From Litoditis marina (taxonomy: Eukaryota > Nematoda > Chromadorea > Rhabditida > Rhabditidae), in NCBI GenBank assembly GCA_964036275.1, contig OZ038437.1:8499804-8563803 (forward strand): 64,000 bases of DNA, written 5' to 3'. Below the pieces are notes generated by a model that saw only the letters and a list, made by a program, of their open reading frames with translations, ran no database searches and was not told where the DNA came from. The position numbers and the translations under genes were made by a program. Below are positions 10,501 through 20,050 of the stretch, piece after piece. How positions within the stretch are numbered: the first letter of the stretch is position 1; every line of letters begins with the position of its first letter.

Positions 10501-13500
10501 AACTGATACTCAAACTGATATTCGGTGTACATGTTGGTAAATGTAATAGTTACGTCAAACGTGTTAACGTTATTTTTCACACAGTCAGTCGTCGGTGGCC
10601 TGCCTGTTCGACAAGAAACCAGGTATTTGGTTAACCAAACTGGTTGACCACCAACCGGTTTCCAATGAACCAGTTGAACAACAACCTAATTTTGTCTTTG
10701 TTTGCAGATTGAGCGAAACTAAATTCTGGCAGAACTACTTCTATCGCGTCTCCCTCATTCGACAGTCGATGGGCGCCATGTCAGAGGCAGAGAAGCAGAG
10801 TACGGCGACAGAGACGCAGAGCAACGAGAGAGTGGAGACGACGGTCGAGAAGGCTGAAGAGGTTGGTCGTGCAAATGTACAATTATGCAACATTTCATTT
10901 GAACTTTGGAAATAGACCCCCAATCACAGATTATATCGTGTGGTGCAAAGTTAAGTCGTCATTAGACGTAGTTTTTGGGTATAACTTTATTTTTTGTATG
11001 ATGAGGTATCAGCGTCTTCCAAACGTTCAAACCACAACTTGGTCCCATATACCCGTAAAGTTCTCCGAATAGTCAGAAAAATTCGAAAAACAGACTACTT
11101 TTTTGCTAAAAACGGTAGAATTTCTCTGATTTTGATGCGAAATAATCAATTTTCACCTGTTTGAAGCTAAAAACGGACTACGGTTTGTCGCTTTGTTGGA
11201 CCTTACTGGTGTTTGCTTGGTCCAGAACAACCGGTGTAATTTGCAGCCAATTGCCAGCAGCTCGACCGAAACTGCAGCCGAACCCGAGAAGCCGTCTGCC
11301 AAAAAGGAGGAAACTCAAACGACGCCCGCCAAGGAGGCTGAGAAGGGTGAGGAATTTTGACTTTTAGAAAAAAATCAGGTTTATGGTTACCTTACCTGTT
11401 GGTTTTCGGTTACTTTCAGGTTACCTACTCAGGTAACCGAGACACAATTATCGAAAAAGGTTTGGTTACGAAAAAGCTCGCTTGGTTATAGAATTCACCG
11501 TGAGGCTGGGAGATTTTGGGGAATACGAAACTGCTGCGAAAATGGAAGTATCATTCGAACTAGACTGATGAGTGATCAGGACTCAGGACAGTTCCCAGTT
11601 ATTCTTGACGAGAGAGTGTGCAGGTCAGAAAGACGTAGACTGTCTTTGTCTGTCTGCGGTCTCATTGACCTCCATGCTCTCTCGGTTGCTAATCGCAGAA
11701 ATTCAGCGCAAGTGTTTATGAGGAGTAGGAAACCCCAGTAAAGCCTAAATAATGTTCATATTGACGAGAGAGGGTGACCTAACCTATTTGGTAACTTTTT
11801 TTCAGGTTACCTTCCGGTTACCTACTCAAGTAACTAGAAACATGGTGACAGGTGACCAATTGGTTGGATATTGAATTCACCGATAGACTAAGCGATCTGT
11901 GTACACTTAATGCCGTATTCCGGGAACATGTCATATACATGTCTCGTAATACATGGGGAAGATTATAATATCTCTAATATTTAGTTGTTGTCCAATATCG
12001 CCGGGAAGACCCTTTTCTTGTGATTGACTCTCTAATCCGATCTTTTATCTCCAATTTGTGAAAATCCGTAACGAATGAGCGAAATCATGTGAGTTGGATA
12101 CAAATCAAACGAGGTTGTTAGTCCTTGTTAGGCAAAGTTTTACTCTTAGTTGTTAGTGCAAAACTGCAAAAAGACCCCGTGGTTTCTTGCTGTTGGAAAC
12201 AGATAGATTGATTACGGTGGTTCAGTGAGTGTTTCGACTAAAGATGTAATATACCGAGTTTTGGGGTCACATCGCAATAACAAACAAGAAGGTTATAGGT
12301 TTATATAGATAAGTAAGAATGGCCAATTCTACAACTAACCGGGTTTTCAGGTAACCTAACCCTTTTTTGCTAACCTTTTTTCAGGTTACCTAGGTAGGTA
12401 ACCTGGAAGTAACCCGAAACCTAGATCCGGTTACCGCCGTTCAAACTAACGGTAAAAACCACATTTTGCGCTAGAAAACTAGGTAACCGGTTTTTCATTT
12501 TAGGTTACTTACCGGTTACCTACCGAGGTAACCTGAAAAATAGGTTACCAAAAAATGGTTAGGTTACCTAAAAACCCGGTTAGATATAGAATTCACCAAG
12601 AATGCAGCCGTCTGGCGATCGAGTAGGTAGGAAAAGTGATGAGTAGTCGCGTCTTCTTTCCACGTGGACTTGTTCACGTCGTATGATAAGCGACACTTGC
12701 CTTTGTTGATGAAACGTGAGTAATTATAATTAGTAACTGAACTTGCACCGCCAAATCTGCGTAGTCTTCAATTCAATCTGCTCTCTTTCTCTCTCTCTCT
12801 CTCTCTCACCATCACTCTATCTCTCTCTTGCAAGGGTTTGAGTGATTTTTGGAACAACCTTTTTGACATTACATGCACGCGTCTGTCACTTTTTCATCGA
12901 AAACACTTTCTGCCAGCGCCGTATTTTAATGGAATATCTATGTGTCGACTAGACGAATGATTAGTAGAGGAGAGGAGTACAAAGATCACACATGGGGAAT
13001 AAAGATCATTGTGACATAGGGAACTTGAGAAGAGAGGGAGAGCGTTAGCACCTTCCCTCTTTCAAGGAAAAGAAACTGAGTTACACAGTATTGACCTGTT
13101 GTTCAGTACGGCAGTCTACATTTTTGTGGGATATTATTAGTGTACATAAGTAAAGTACGTTCTTAAAAGGGGCTGCACGTGAAAACCAACAGTGTTGCAT
13201 GAAAAATTGACAACTTTTGTGGCTACTCGAACAATTGTGCAATATCATTTTACCTATGATTAAAGAAGGACGATTATGTGGTCCAATCGCAACGGTTCAG
13301 TCCTCTAAACTGCAATTTATTTTTCTATTGCAGTTTAAAGGACCGTTGACACGAGATTGGTCCACATTATCGTCCTTCTTTAAGTGATGAATTTTGTTTG
13401 TGAGTAAGTTTGAAGTCCCTATAATCTAATTTATTGCTGACACCCTGTTTCTGATGTTAGTGAAGTGCACGTGGATTATAATATTTCGGTAATGAAGAAA

Positions 13501-14566
13501 GTTATCAGGCAGGTGCAACCTTTCCAACCATACACCAGTAAGGTCCGACTAAGCGACAAAAAGTAATCCGTTTTCAGATGTGAACACGTGAAAATTAAGA
13601 ATTTTTACAACAAAGTCGACCGATTTTCATCTTTTCGGCTAAAAAGTAGTCTGTTTTCAGATTTTTTCTGACTATTCGGACAACCTTGCTGGTGTATGTT
13701 TCCAACGTTGCAGCCTCTTGCACTCTAGTCCGAATTAGACCAACCATTAGGAGCTAGACAGCGAGGCGATGATATACTTATATAACTAACTACTTAGTGT
13801 ACTAGATAGATTGCGGAAGTTGTCGGCTCTATAAAAAAACTTGAATTTTTTGATCATCGTTTTAGTTTTGAGTTCACAAATTAAGTTTTTCTGTTTGGAG
13901 GAATGAGGCTATTCTGGTGAGATTCACGAAAGTCGGATATCTTAGTGTTGGTGATGTTAGTTAATTTGTCAACGTGGAAAATCTGCAGCGCTCATTGCAC
14001 AAATTCGACCAATCTAGAAACATAAAGGTGTTTCTCGGTTTTCGGTTTGTATTCTCTGGTCGCTTTTCTGTAGCGGGAAGCAGAGGCGTTTATAAATACA
14101 TAAGCGCGGCTGAAGATCAGAATTGGAATTAGAAAAAAGTTTCCGAATGTGCTTCCCGGAAGTGATGAAGTGACGCTTTTTTATGGGAAGTGAAGTTTTC
14201 ATGACGCGGGATTTGGTTTGTGGTCCCAAAAATAGGTTTTGAGAAATTTGGAGTGATGCCACACATTTCAGCCTGGATATCAAAAGATTAGGAGCCATCG
14301 ATTAGAATAAGGTCACGTTGAGCACATGAACTCGTTCACGTAGATCACGTTAAGCACGTGAACTCGTACACGTAGATCACATGTTAACGTGATCTACCCT
14401 AATTATTTTGTATAATCCTCTTAATTATACGTATTTTTCAGAAGAAGACTGGGAGCAGGAGCTGTTGTCGGAATTGAACGAATACGAAGTAGTTGCCGAG
14501 AAAACCGGAAAATCTGAGGACCAGTGGGAGTCGGAGATTCAAGATTTACTAAACGCCACCGATTAG
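7514..14566 (+). CDS. BSD-domain protein, BSDC1-like (nine exons, 329 aa)
   Basis: Exons: 7514-7609, 8081-8237, 8698-8780, 9303-9356, 9645-9731, 10102-10235, 10708-10861, 11247-11346 and 14442-14566 (TAG). They sum to 990 nt and every phase agrees. The N-terminus [20 protein letters not shown] is followed by an acidic linker, then [15 protein letters not shown], then the BSD region from about residue 135 ([20 protein letters not shown]) to about 218, ending in the signature [15 protein letters not shown] (F210, W211, F215, Y216). The tail is Glu/Lys-rich and closes with the acidic, Trp-containing [16 protein letters not shown] and [11 protein letters not shown], as in animal BSDC1. BSD domains also occur in TFIIH p62 and synapse-associated proteins; the exact role of BSDC1 is not established. 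Oddities: intron 3 needs a GC donor (CAC|GCGAGT), intron 7 has the weak donor GTTGG, and intron 6 holds a partial copy of exon 6. Confidence 0.9.
7634..7757. mobile_element. TTAA palindromic MITE, copy 3
   Basis: TTAAATAAGGACGATTATGT at the left, ATAATCGTCCTACTTTAA at the right, with hairpin arms around an AT centre. It lies in intron 1 of the BSD-domain gene, 24 bp after the exon. Confidence 0.9.
8400..8600. repeat. Foldback region built on AAGTCATTCAAAA words
   Basis: The left part has TAAGTCATTCAAAATGTCAT and AAAAGTCATTGA; the right part has their complements TTTTGAATGACTTTTACTTT and TTTTGAATCACTTATTC. It is a diffuse inverted repeat inside intron 2 of the BSD-domain gene. Confidence 0.65.
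8831..8995. mobile_element. CGTATGC-ended MITE, copy 1
   Basis: ACGTATGCTAGAAGATCCC at the left and the exact complement GGGATCTTCTAGCATACGT at the right, with inner arms around CATCCTGCGTCTC. It sits in intron 3 of the BSD-domain gene, just after the unusual GC donor. Confidence 0.9.
10367..10444 (+). pseudogene. Partial copy of BSD-gene exon 6 in its own downstream intron
   Basis: GCGATGGCCGCGTCATTGGT and the bases after it match the last ~70 nt of exon 6 plus its donor (10166-10243), including the stretch for [11 protein letters not shown] and the CAGTGAGTT splice site. The copy has about ten mismatches and no acceptor in front, so it cannot be used as an exon. Confidence 0.85.
11059..11220. 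mobile_element. Inverted-repeat element, CCGAATAGTCAGAAAA family
   Basis: TCTCCGAATAGTCAGAAAAA near the left and ACCTTACTGGTGT at the right match elements at 13531-13697 and 26286-26450. All carry a variant of AAAAACGGACTAC and an end of the type ACACCAGTAAGGT. It lies in intron 7 of the BSD-domain gene. Confidence 0.65.
11370..11499. repeat. Truncated GGTTACC foldback element
   Basis: GGTTACC/GGTAACC words and a right end GAATTCACC shared with the complete elements at 2128 and 12321. The left end is missing or eroded against exon 8 of the BSD-domain gene. Confidence 0.65.
11606..11692. repeat. Inverted repeat CGAGAGAGTGTGCAGGTCA
   Basis: The left arm CGAGAGAGTGTGCAGGTCA faces TGACCTCCATGCTCTCTCG about 65 bp later. 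A related sequence lies at about 9790-9860. Confidence 0.6.
11776..11881. repeat. Truncated GGTTACC foldback element
   Basis: Contains GGTTACC words and ends GAATTCACC like the full elements, but lacks the GGCCAATTC left end. Confidence 0.6.
12321..12597. mobile_element. Foldback element, GGTTACC word family, copy 2
   Basis: GGCCAATTC left end and GAATTCACC right end. The interior is nearly the same as the element at 2128-2401, including AACTAACGGTAAAAACCACA. Flanks share only AAGAAT, so the target duplication has decayed or been cut. It lies in the last intron of the BSD-domain gene. Confidence 0.85.
13260..13383. mobile_element. TTAA palindromic MITE, copy 4
   Basis: TTAAAGAAGGACGATTATGT at the left and ATTATCGTCCTTCTTTAA at the right, with hairpin arms around TTTATTTTTCTATTG. 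It lies in the last intron of the BSD-domain gene. Confidence 0.9.
13531..13697. mobile_element. Inverted-repeat element with ATACACCAGTAAGGT ends
   Basis: Left end CATACACCAGTAAGGTCCGA; right end TCGGACAACCTTGCTGGTGT. Same family as the copies at about 11059 and 26286. The ends match in inverted orientation, so it is probably a non-autonomous DNA transposon. Confidence 0.75.
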
Positions 14567-15231
14567 GGTAGATCACGTGAACGTTTGTCACGTGAAAACG
14601 TGAACTTTTCGTTTTCCCGACACGTTAAACACGTTACTTGTCTTCTTCCTCATTTATCTCGCGTCAGATGTGTATAATATGTATCAAGTTATTGCATGCC
14701 CGTGTTATTGTACAGTTTTTATTTGGAGAAAATAATAATTTTTTGTGTGATTTGATTAGTGTTGTGATTGGAAGCTGATTATTTGTACTTAACCTACCTT
14801 TGAAAAAATGTGATTGCTTTTTCGTCGAGACTGCATGCAATTGTGACTCACAGCTGGAAAAAAGTTTTCTGTAGTTTTGGTATAAAGATTTTTTTCTTGT
14901 AATCGAACATTATTGTACTTTACAAAAGCAAAAAAAAAGAGTTTTTTAAAACGGTCGGACTGGCTTTTCATCGAACTGCGCAATGTGTGACTCGTAATCT
15001 CGATATTTATATAATCTTCTTTTCTTGGGCAGAAAAAGTTGTTGACCGCAGCTTAGAGGGGAAGGATCACGGATTTTCTCAGAAAACCCCACACTTACTC
15101 GATGGCCTTATAATCTGCATGCAAAGTATGGATATCGACTTTTTCTCGATATTCATATGCACGACTTTATTATGGGGAGTGACGATGTACAAGTTGTTGA
15201 TTTTTCTGCGTACTCCAGTGTACGTATGCTA

Positions 15232-15386
15232 GAAGATCCCGGCACCTTCATCCCATCCTGCGTCTCCTCAAACATACACTATTTCTCTGCTCTTACATCC
15301 CGCCGAGATGTAAGAGATAATAAATAGTGAGGCAGAGCGAGAGACGCAGAGTGGGATAAAAGTGTCGGGGATCTTCCAGCATACGT
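15232..15386. mobile_element. CGTATGC-ended MITE, copy 2
   Basis: Ends ACGTATGCTAGAAGATCCC and GGATCTTCCAGCATACGT, with CATCCTGCGTCTCCTCAAAC in the left arm. Close match to the copy at 8831. Confidence 0.9.
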
Positions 15387-16800
15387 ACTCAATAATGTCC
15401 GAGTTGTTTTGCGTGGAAAACGCTGTGATCACACTACAAACACATCCTCCCAGATCACAGATATGTATATACCGTATTGCCTCCTCAAAAGCGATCGATC
15501 CTTGTAGTTTTGGAACAGCTAACGATCTATTGAGAACAGACATGTCGTTTCAAATATCATTTTAGTATTAAAACCAAAATGTGGTAATGATGTCAAGTCA
15601 GGCAAGAAGTGGAATGAAAACTCACCAAAACTTGTAAAACAGCGTTCACTAGTAGCACAAGTGAATACACACTAAAACAAGCACCTTCACGTGGAAACGT
15701 AGGATTTCTCAAACTCATGCAAATACTTTTGTAGTTTTTAGAAACGAAAAACACTTAATTCTACGTGAGACCTTGGGATTTCCCATACCTAGCACTTTAG
15801 CACATATCACCCGTGGTACACTTGGATTCAAACGTAGACCATGTTACTCAATTTCCCAGAATCATACAAGTACACGTGAAGTTATTGGAAACAGAAACGA
15901 AGAACGCGTTAGTTCAGGACACGTGAGATTTCTCACCGCAACTTGTTGCACAAAGTTCACTAGTAGTACAAGTTAATACACACCTAAGAACGCGCGTACA
16001 CGTATGTTCGGGAAGCCTGGGATATCCCAGAGTCGTGCACTTTAGCACAAAGATCACCCGTGTTATATCATGCTGCCTCGAGACTCCTTGCTAATTTGCC
16101 ATTCGCGAGAAATTTCATGAAAGAATGAGATCAAACGTTACCGATCTATGAAAACCTTATAAAATATGAATATGAAAAAAACGTGTGGTCACGTTTTTAG
16201 TAACGTTTACGTGTGGAACAAAAGCAAAAGTATACAGCCGCCGTGAAACACTTTAGTTATATGAACGGTATGATTCAACACTAGCTTATGTCAGAACATA
16301 TATTCATTCACCCCCCCCCCCCATGGTGGGGGGTGAAAGTAACACAAGACTTATCTCTGAAAAACCCACTTAAAATACCGGACTCGCCAATTTTGCAACT
16401 TAAAATACCGGGGTCAGCCAGATGTCGCAGCTGTACTGTTTGAAATTCATAAGGAGATGCAGGCTAATTCGACACCAGTATTTAAGCCTGCATCTTCTCC
16501 GGTATTTTAAGCTGCCAGCGTTTTCACAGCTTTCGGCTGAAACGAAAAAAGTCGGGGGCATAAGTAAAATGTTTCCGTCTACGTTGGTGTTTTTTACTAT
16601 TTAATTGTGTGAAACATATAGTTCCCGGTTGAATTTTTTAGTCAATAAAACATAATTTCTCGTTGTTGTTTGTGCTTCCGTTTACAAACTCAAACCAGGA
16701 GTATAGGGTTTGCTCTTTTAGCAGGCCTGTTCGGTGAACTTCCTCCCCCCCATTCCGCTGTTTTTGTAGTTTGATCTCGTTGATTTTCGGTCGAACATCG

Positions 16801-17039
16801 TGAACCTCCGGCCAATTCCACAAGGAACCCGGTATTCCGTTATCCCTATCAGTTAACCTTAACCGGGTTACTTGGTTAACCCATTTGTTAACCCCTTGTT
16901 AACCATCTTTTACAATGTCTTTTGGGGGAAGTTTAGGATTAGGAAGTGGTTAACAAAAGGGTTAACCAAGTAACCCGGTTAAGGTTAACTGATATGGTTA
17001 ACGAAATACCGGGTCAAATAAAGAATTCGCCTGAACCTC
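16801..17039. mobile_element. Foldback element, GGTTAACC word family, with 9-bp TSD
   Basis: The element runs 16810-17030. It begins GGCCAATTCC and ends GAATTCGCC, and is flanked by the perfect 9-bp direct repeat TGAACCTCC (16801-16809 and 17031-17039). The arms carry CCTTAACCGGGTTACTTGG and its complement, plus several GGTTAACC words. Ends and duplication length match the GGTTACC family although the interior differs. Confidence 0.92.
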
Positions 17040-17345
17040 CGGTGTTCTGACAGCAAACTACAAGTCACAAGGATGTCAGGGTGTTTTGTCTGAGTACAAA
17101 TACAGAGCCCGCGTGAAATGACGTGTCATTCTCAAAAACTGACGTCAGTTTAACTTGTAATATGTTTTTATCAGCCATTCTAGCTTTTTGTTCTCCAGGG
17201 TGACTAAACGTTCGCGTGACTCCATAATCTCTCATTATGCAACTTGCACTTTCGAGGGAGGTCTCTGCAAAACACTGATTAGTTGCAGTAGGGCTGTAAC
17301 AGCTCGGAATATCGGTTTTACGAGATAAAATCAAGAGTATACTGT

Positions 17346-17581
17346 TATAGTTTGTTCCACCCACTTATAACCCTCTACAGTTATCTGCGTATGCTTCCAG
17401 GTCAAAGTTTGGTATATTGTTGTTATTGGATTTTCTTCAAATTTTGGCAGTGTCTTCTGTACGTTTACTATTCCAAATGTGAAAGTTTGAAACCAAAAGT
17501 AATGCATTATTCGATAGGAAGAGCCTCCTGAATATTTGACTGATTACTGTAGAAGGACATCGATCGGTGAAACAGAGTATA
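17346..17581. mobile_element. TA-type MITE (TATAGTTTGTTCCACC), copy 1
   Basis: Left TATAGTTTGTTCCACCCACT, right GGTGAAACAGAGTATA, with inner CCCTCTACAG and TACTGTAGAAGGACATCG. About 236 bp, no coding capacity. Confidence 0.85.
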
Positions 17582-17608
17582 GTCATATACACAGTCACGC
17601 GGAACATG

Positions 17609-17731
17609 TTAAAGCAGGACGATTATGTGAACCAATCCCGTGTCAACGGTCCTTTAAACTGCAATTGAAAATGTATTACAGTTTAAAGAACTGAAACGTT
17701 GGTATTGGACCACATAATCGTCCTTCTTTAA
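17609..17731. mobile_element. TTAA palindromic MITE, copy 5, nested in another repeat
   Basis: TTAAAGCAGGACGATTATGT to ATAATCGTCCTTCTTTAA. The flanks (CAGTCACGCGGAACATG before, AACACAGAAGAACTCAGAAA after) are two parts of one dispersed repeat that is unbroken at 30210 and 32420, so this copy inserted into it at a TTAA site. Confidence 0.88.
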
Positions 17732-18164
17732 ACATGATACAAGTTGTTAAACACAGAAGAACTCAGAAACGTTCAATGACAAAGTGCACGATGCCTCATT
17801 AGAATGCCAGCTTCATGTGACTATTCTTCTTTACTTCTAGTTTACCCGATTTTTTCCGTTCAAAATAAGGAGCTTGTCGTTTTAGACTAACCATACTTGT
17901 CTATATCACAGCCGTTTCTTATCAAATGCCAAATGTAAATGGTAAATTTTTGCATTCTGAATGTTTTCTGATTATAAAGTTCGAAACCAGATGATCCCTT
18001 GCAATTCAGTCAAATTATCGGAAAATATAGTTAGAACTACAATGTTTCTAAATTAGTTTGACTGAATATGAACTAAAAAGACAAGATTTGGTTGAAACGT
18101 AAAGAAACAATCAGTTTCACACATTAACGTGTTTCTCAAACGTGTTACTCCCACCCGAACCAGA

Positions 18165-18386
18165 TACTAAAAACCACCGTCGCTGCCGGCGCCACCTCCA
18201 CATAGTGCAACTCCCGGCAGAATAGTACAATCTGTTTCTCTGGCGCGCTCCTCGCCCAGCGCACTGTCTCGCCGCCGCTGTCTGCGCCCTCTTGTTTTCG
18301 CGTGCTCTCTAGCTGTTTGTATGTCTGGTCCAGGCCCCGCCCACTTTGCTTGTTTTCGAGCCTCAGTCTCCATATATTCAGCCACA
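18165..18386 (+). promoter_or_regulatory. GC-rich putative promoter/5'UTR of the Headcase-like gene
   Basis: A GC-rich block of about 220 bp in AT-rich surroundings, with GCCGGCGCC, GCGCGCTCC and CGCCGCCGCTGTCTGCGCC. It ends at a good ATG exon. Inference only; open frames on the minus strand here look like by-products of base composition. Confidence 0.5.
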
Positions 18387-19975
18387 ATGATCGACGGCAA
18401 TACGTTCAGGGATAGGAAAAAGTCGTGCGGTACGTGATTATTTGGTCCCGCGGCGATATTCCGCGAGTTTTTCCGTTGGGTGGTCTCCGTTTAACGTCTT
18501 GGGAGGTCCGAAAAATTCGTTATTTGGAGCAGACGTTGGCAAAAACTGAACATCGAACTTTTTGAATCCGTTTTTCAAGTAAGCTATGAAGAGAATTTCT
18601 TGATCTTCTAAACATCTACACATTGATATTGTTAATAATGTCATACACAATAATTTGGCTTGTAAAGATGAGAAATTATGCAAAAACGGTGAGAAATTAT
18701 AAATTAGCTCAATTAAACATAGTTGTTCCGTTCAAATTCCAAACAGAAACTTGTACTTTGGTGTAGATTTACACCTTCAAATGTTGTAATTATTTATGAG
18801 ATTCGCATGTCAATAAACGTAATGCAGTGACAACAAGGTATTAGAAGCACAGCTATATTTATTGGAATAACGAGCATACTCGTAGTATATTGAATAATCT
18901 CGTAAAGTTAGCATTCTAATGAGACATCGTGCACTTTGTCAGTACACGTTTCTGAGTTCTGCTGTGTTTAACATGTTTCACGTGACAATGCAATTCACTA
19001 ACAGTATATGTAAGTTGTAGGAAGTAAAAATAAACTGTTCTATAATACATAATTTCGATAACCATAAAGTAAAATGTTGTTCTACTTTCACGTTACGCAG
19101 CACTAACTGTATATTCGGTTTCACCCATAAATGTAGCTACTTTAGCATTGAACGACACTTTTTTTACTGAGTACACTTTTTTTTCACGTCACTTTTACAA
19201 TTTGAGCGTTTTGCAGTCAGAGAGAAAACTTTTTTAGTTTTTCAATACTTTATAAATTTGAAAAAACTTTCTCAAATTCAGTACTAGATTTGTGACCTTT
19301 TCTCTCATGTTACTTAACAATTTGAACGTTTGTTCACAGTTTGACAACTTTTTCTGTTAGTAGGAGATCATTTTTTAGTTCCCTCTCGCTTATCTTCATA
19401 AAAAAACTGTCCTATGGTGACTCAGAATCGATAGTGTAGTGGTGTTTTTCACGTGAATTGCTGCTCCTTCATTCCTAGTATGGAGATACGGATTCGGTAT
19501 GCACTTTTGATTATAGTTATGAATTTCGAATTACGTGTAATTCGATCAATATCTCACGTGAAACGGAACACGTAAATTTTCCAAGTAGCTTTGGTCGTCG
19601 AAAATATGCGTGTGATTTCATGTGACTTCACCATGTTTTGCACAATCAGAACCCTTCAAAGTTGCGCAAATCTGTTTATGCCATTTTTCTATTTTCAAAT
19701 AGAAAATAAAGGTTTGTAATGTGTTCACGTTGTAACTTTGTAACGTGTGTTAATTCGGTCGCAAATGACGATTTATCACGACTATCTCATTTTCAAACAT
19801 TTGTAGGTTTGTATTTGAGTGTTTTTCACAATCTGCTGATTGTCGCGTGGTTACGTTTTTAAACGGTAACCGATGATTTTTCTCGAGAACAAACTTTCTA
19901 TTTTCATATTAGTTAAAACAGAATGTAACTATGTTTCACTCTCTCTCTCTCTTTCTCCCACCCTCTCTCTCTCTT

Positions 19976-20050
<75 letters not shown>

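Larger units (their letters stand above)
14567..18160. other. Intergenic region between the BSD-domain and Headcase genes
   Basis: No exon is supported. It contains CACGTG-rich DNA next to the BSD-gene stop (14573-14640), a CGTATGC MITE, CACGTG-rich text at 15660-16200, a C/G homopolymer palindrome at about 16309-16334, a GGTTAACC foldback, a TA-type MITE and a TTAA MITE. Confidence 0.5.

Noticed and set aside
10585..10622. Possible extra small exon in the BSD-domain gene (CAG acceptor, GTATTT donor)
   Set aside because: Joining it to exon 7 gives a TGA at the junction, while skipping it gives the expected BSD sequence in phase.
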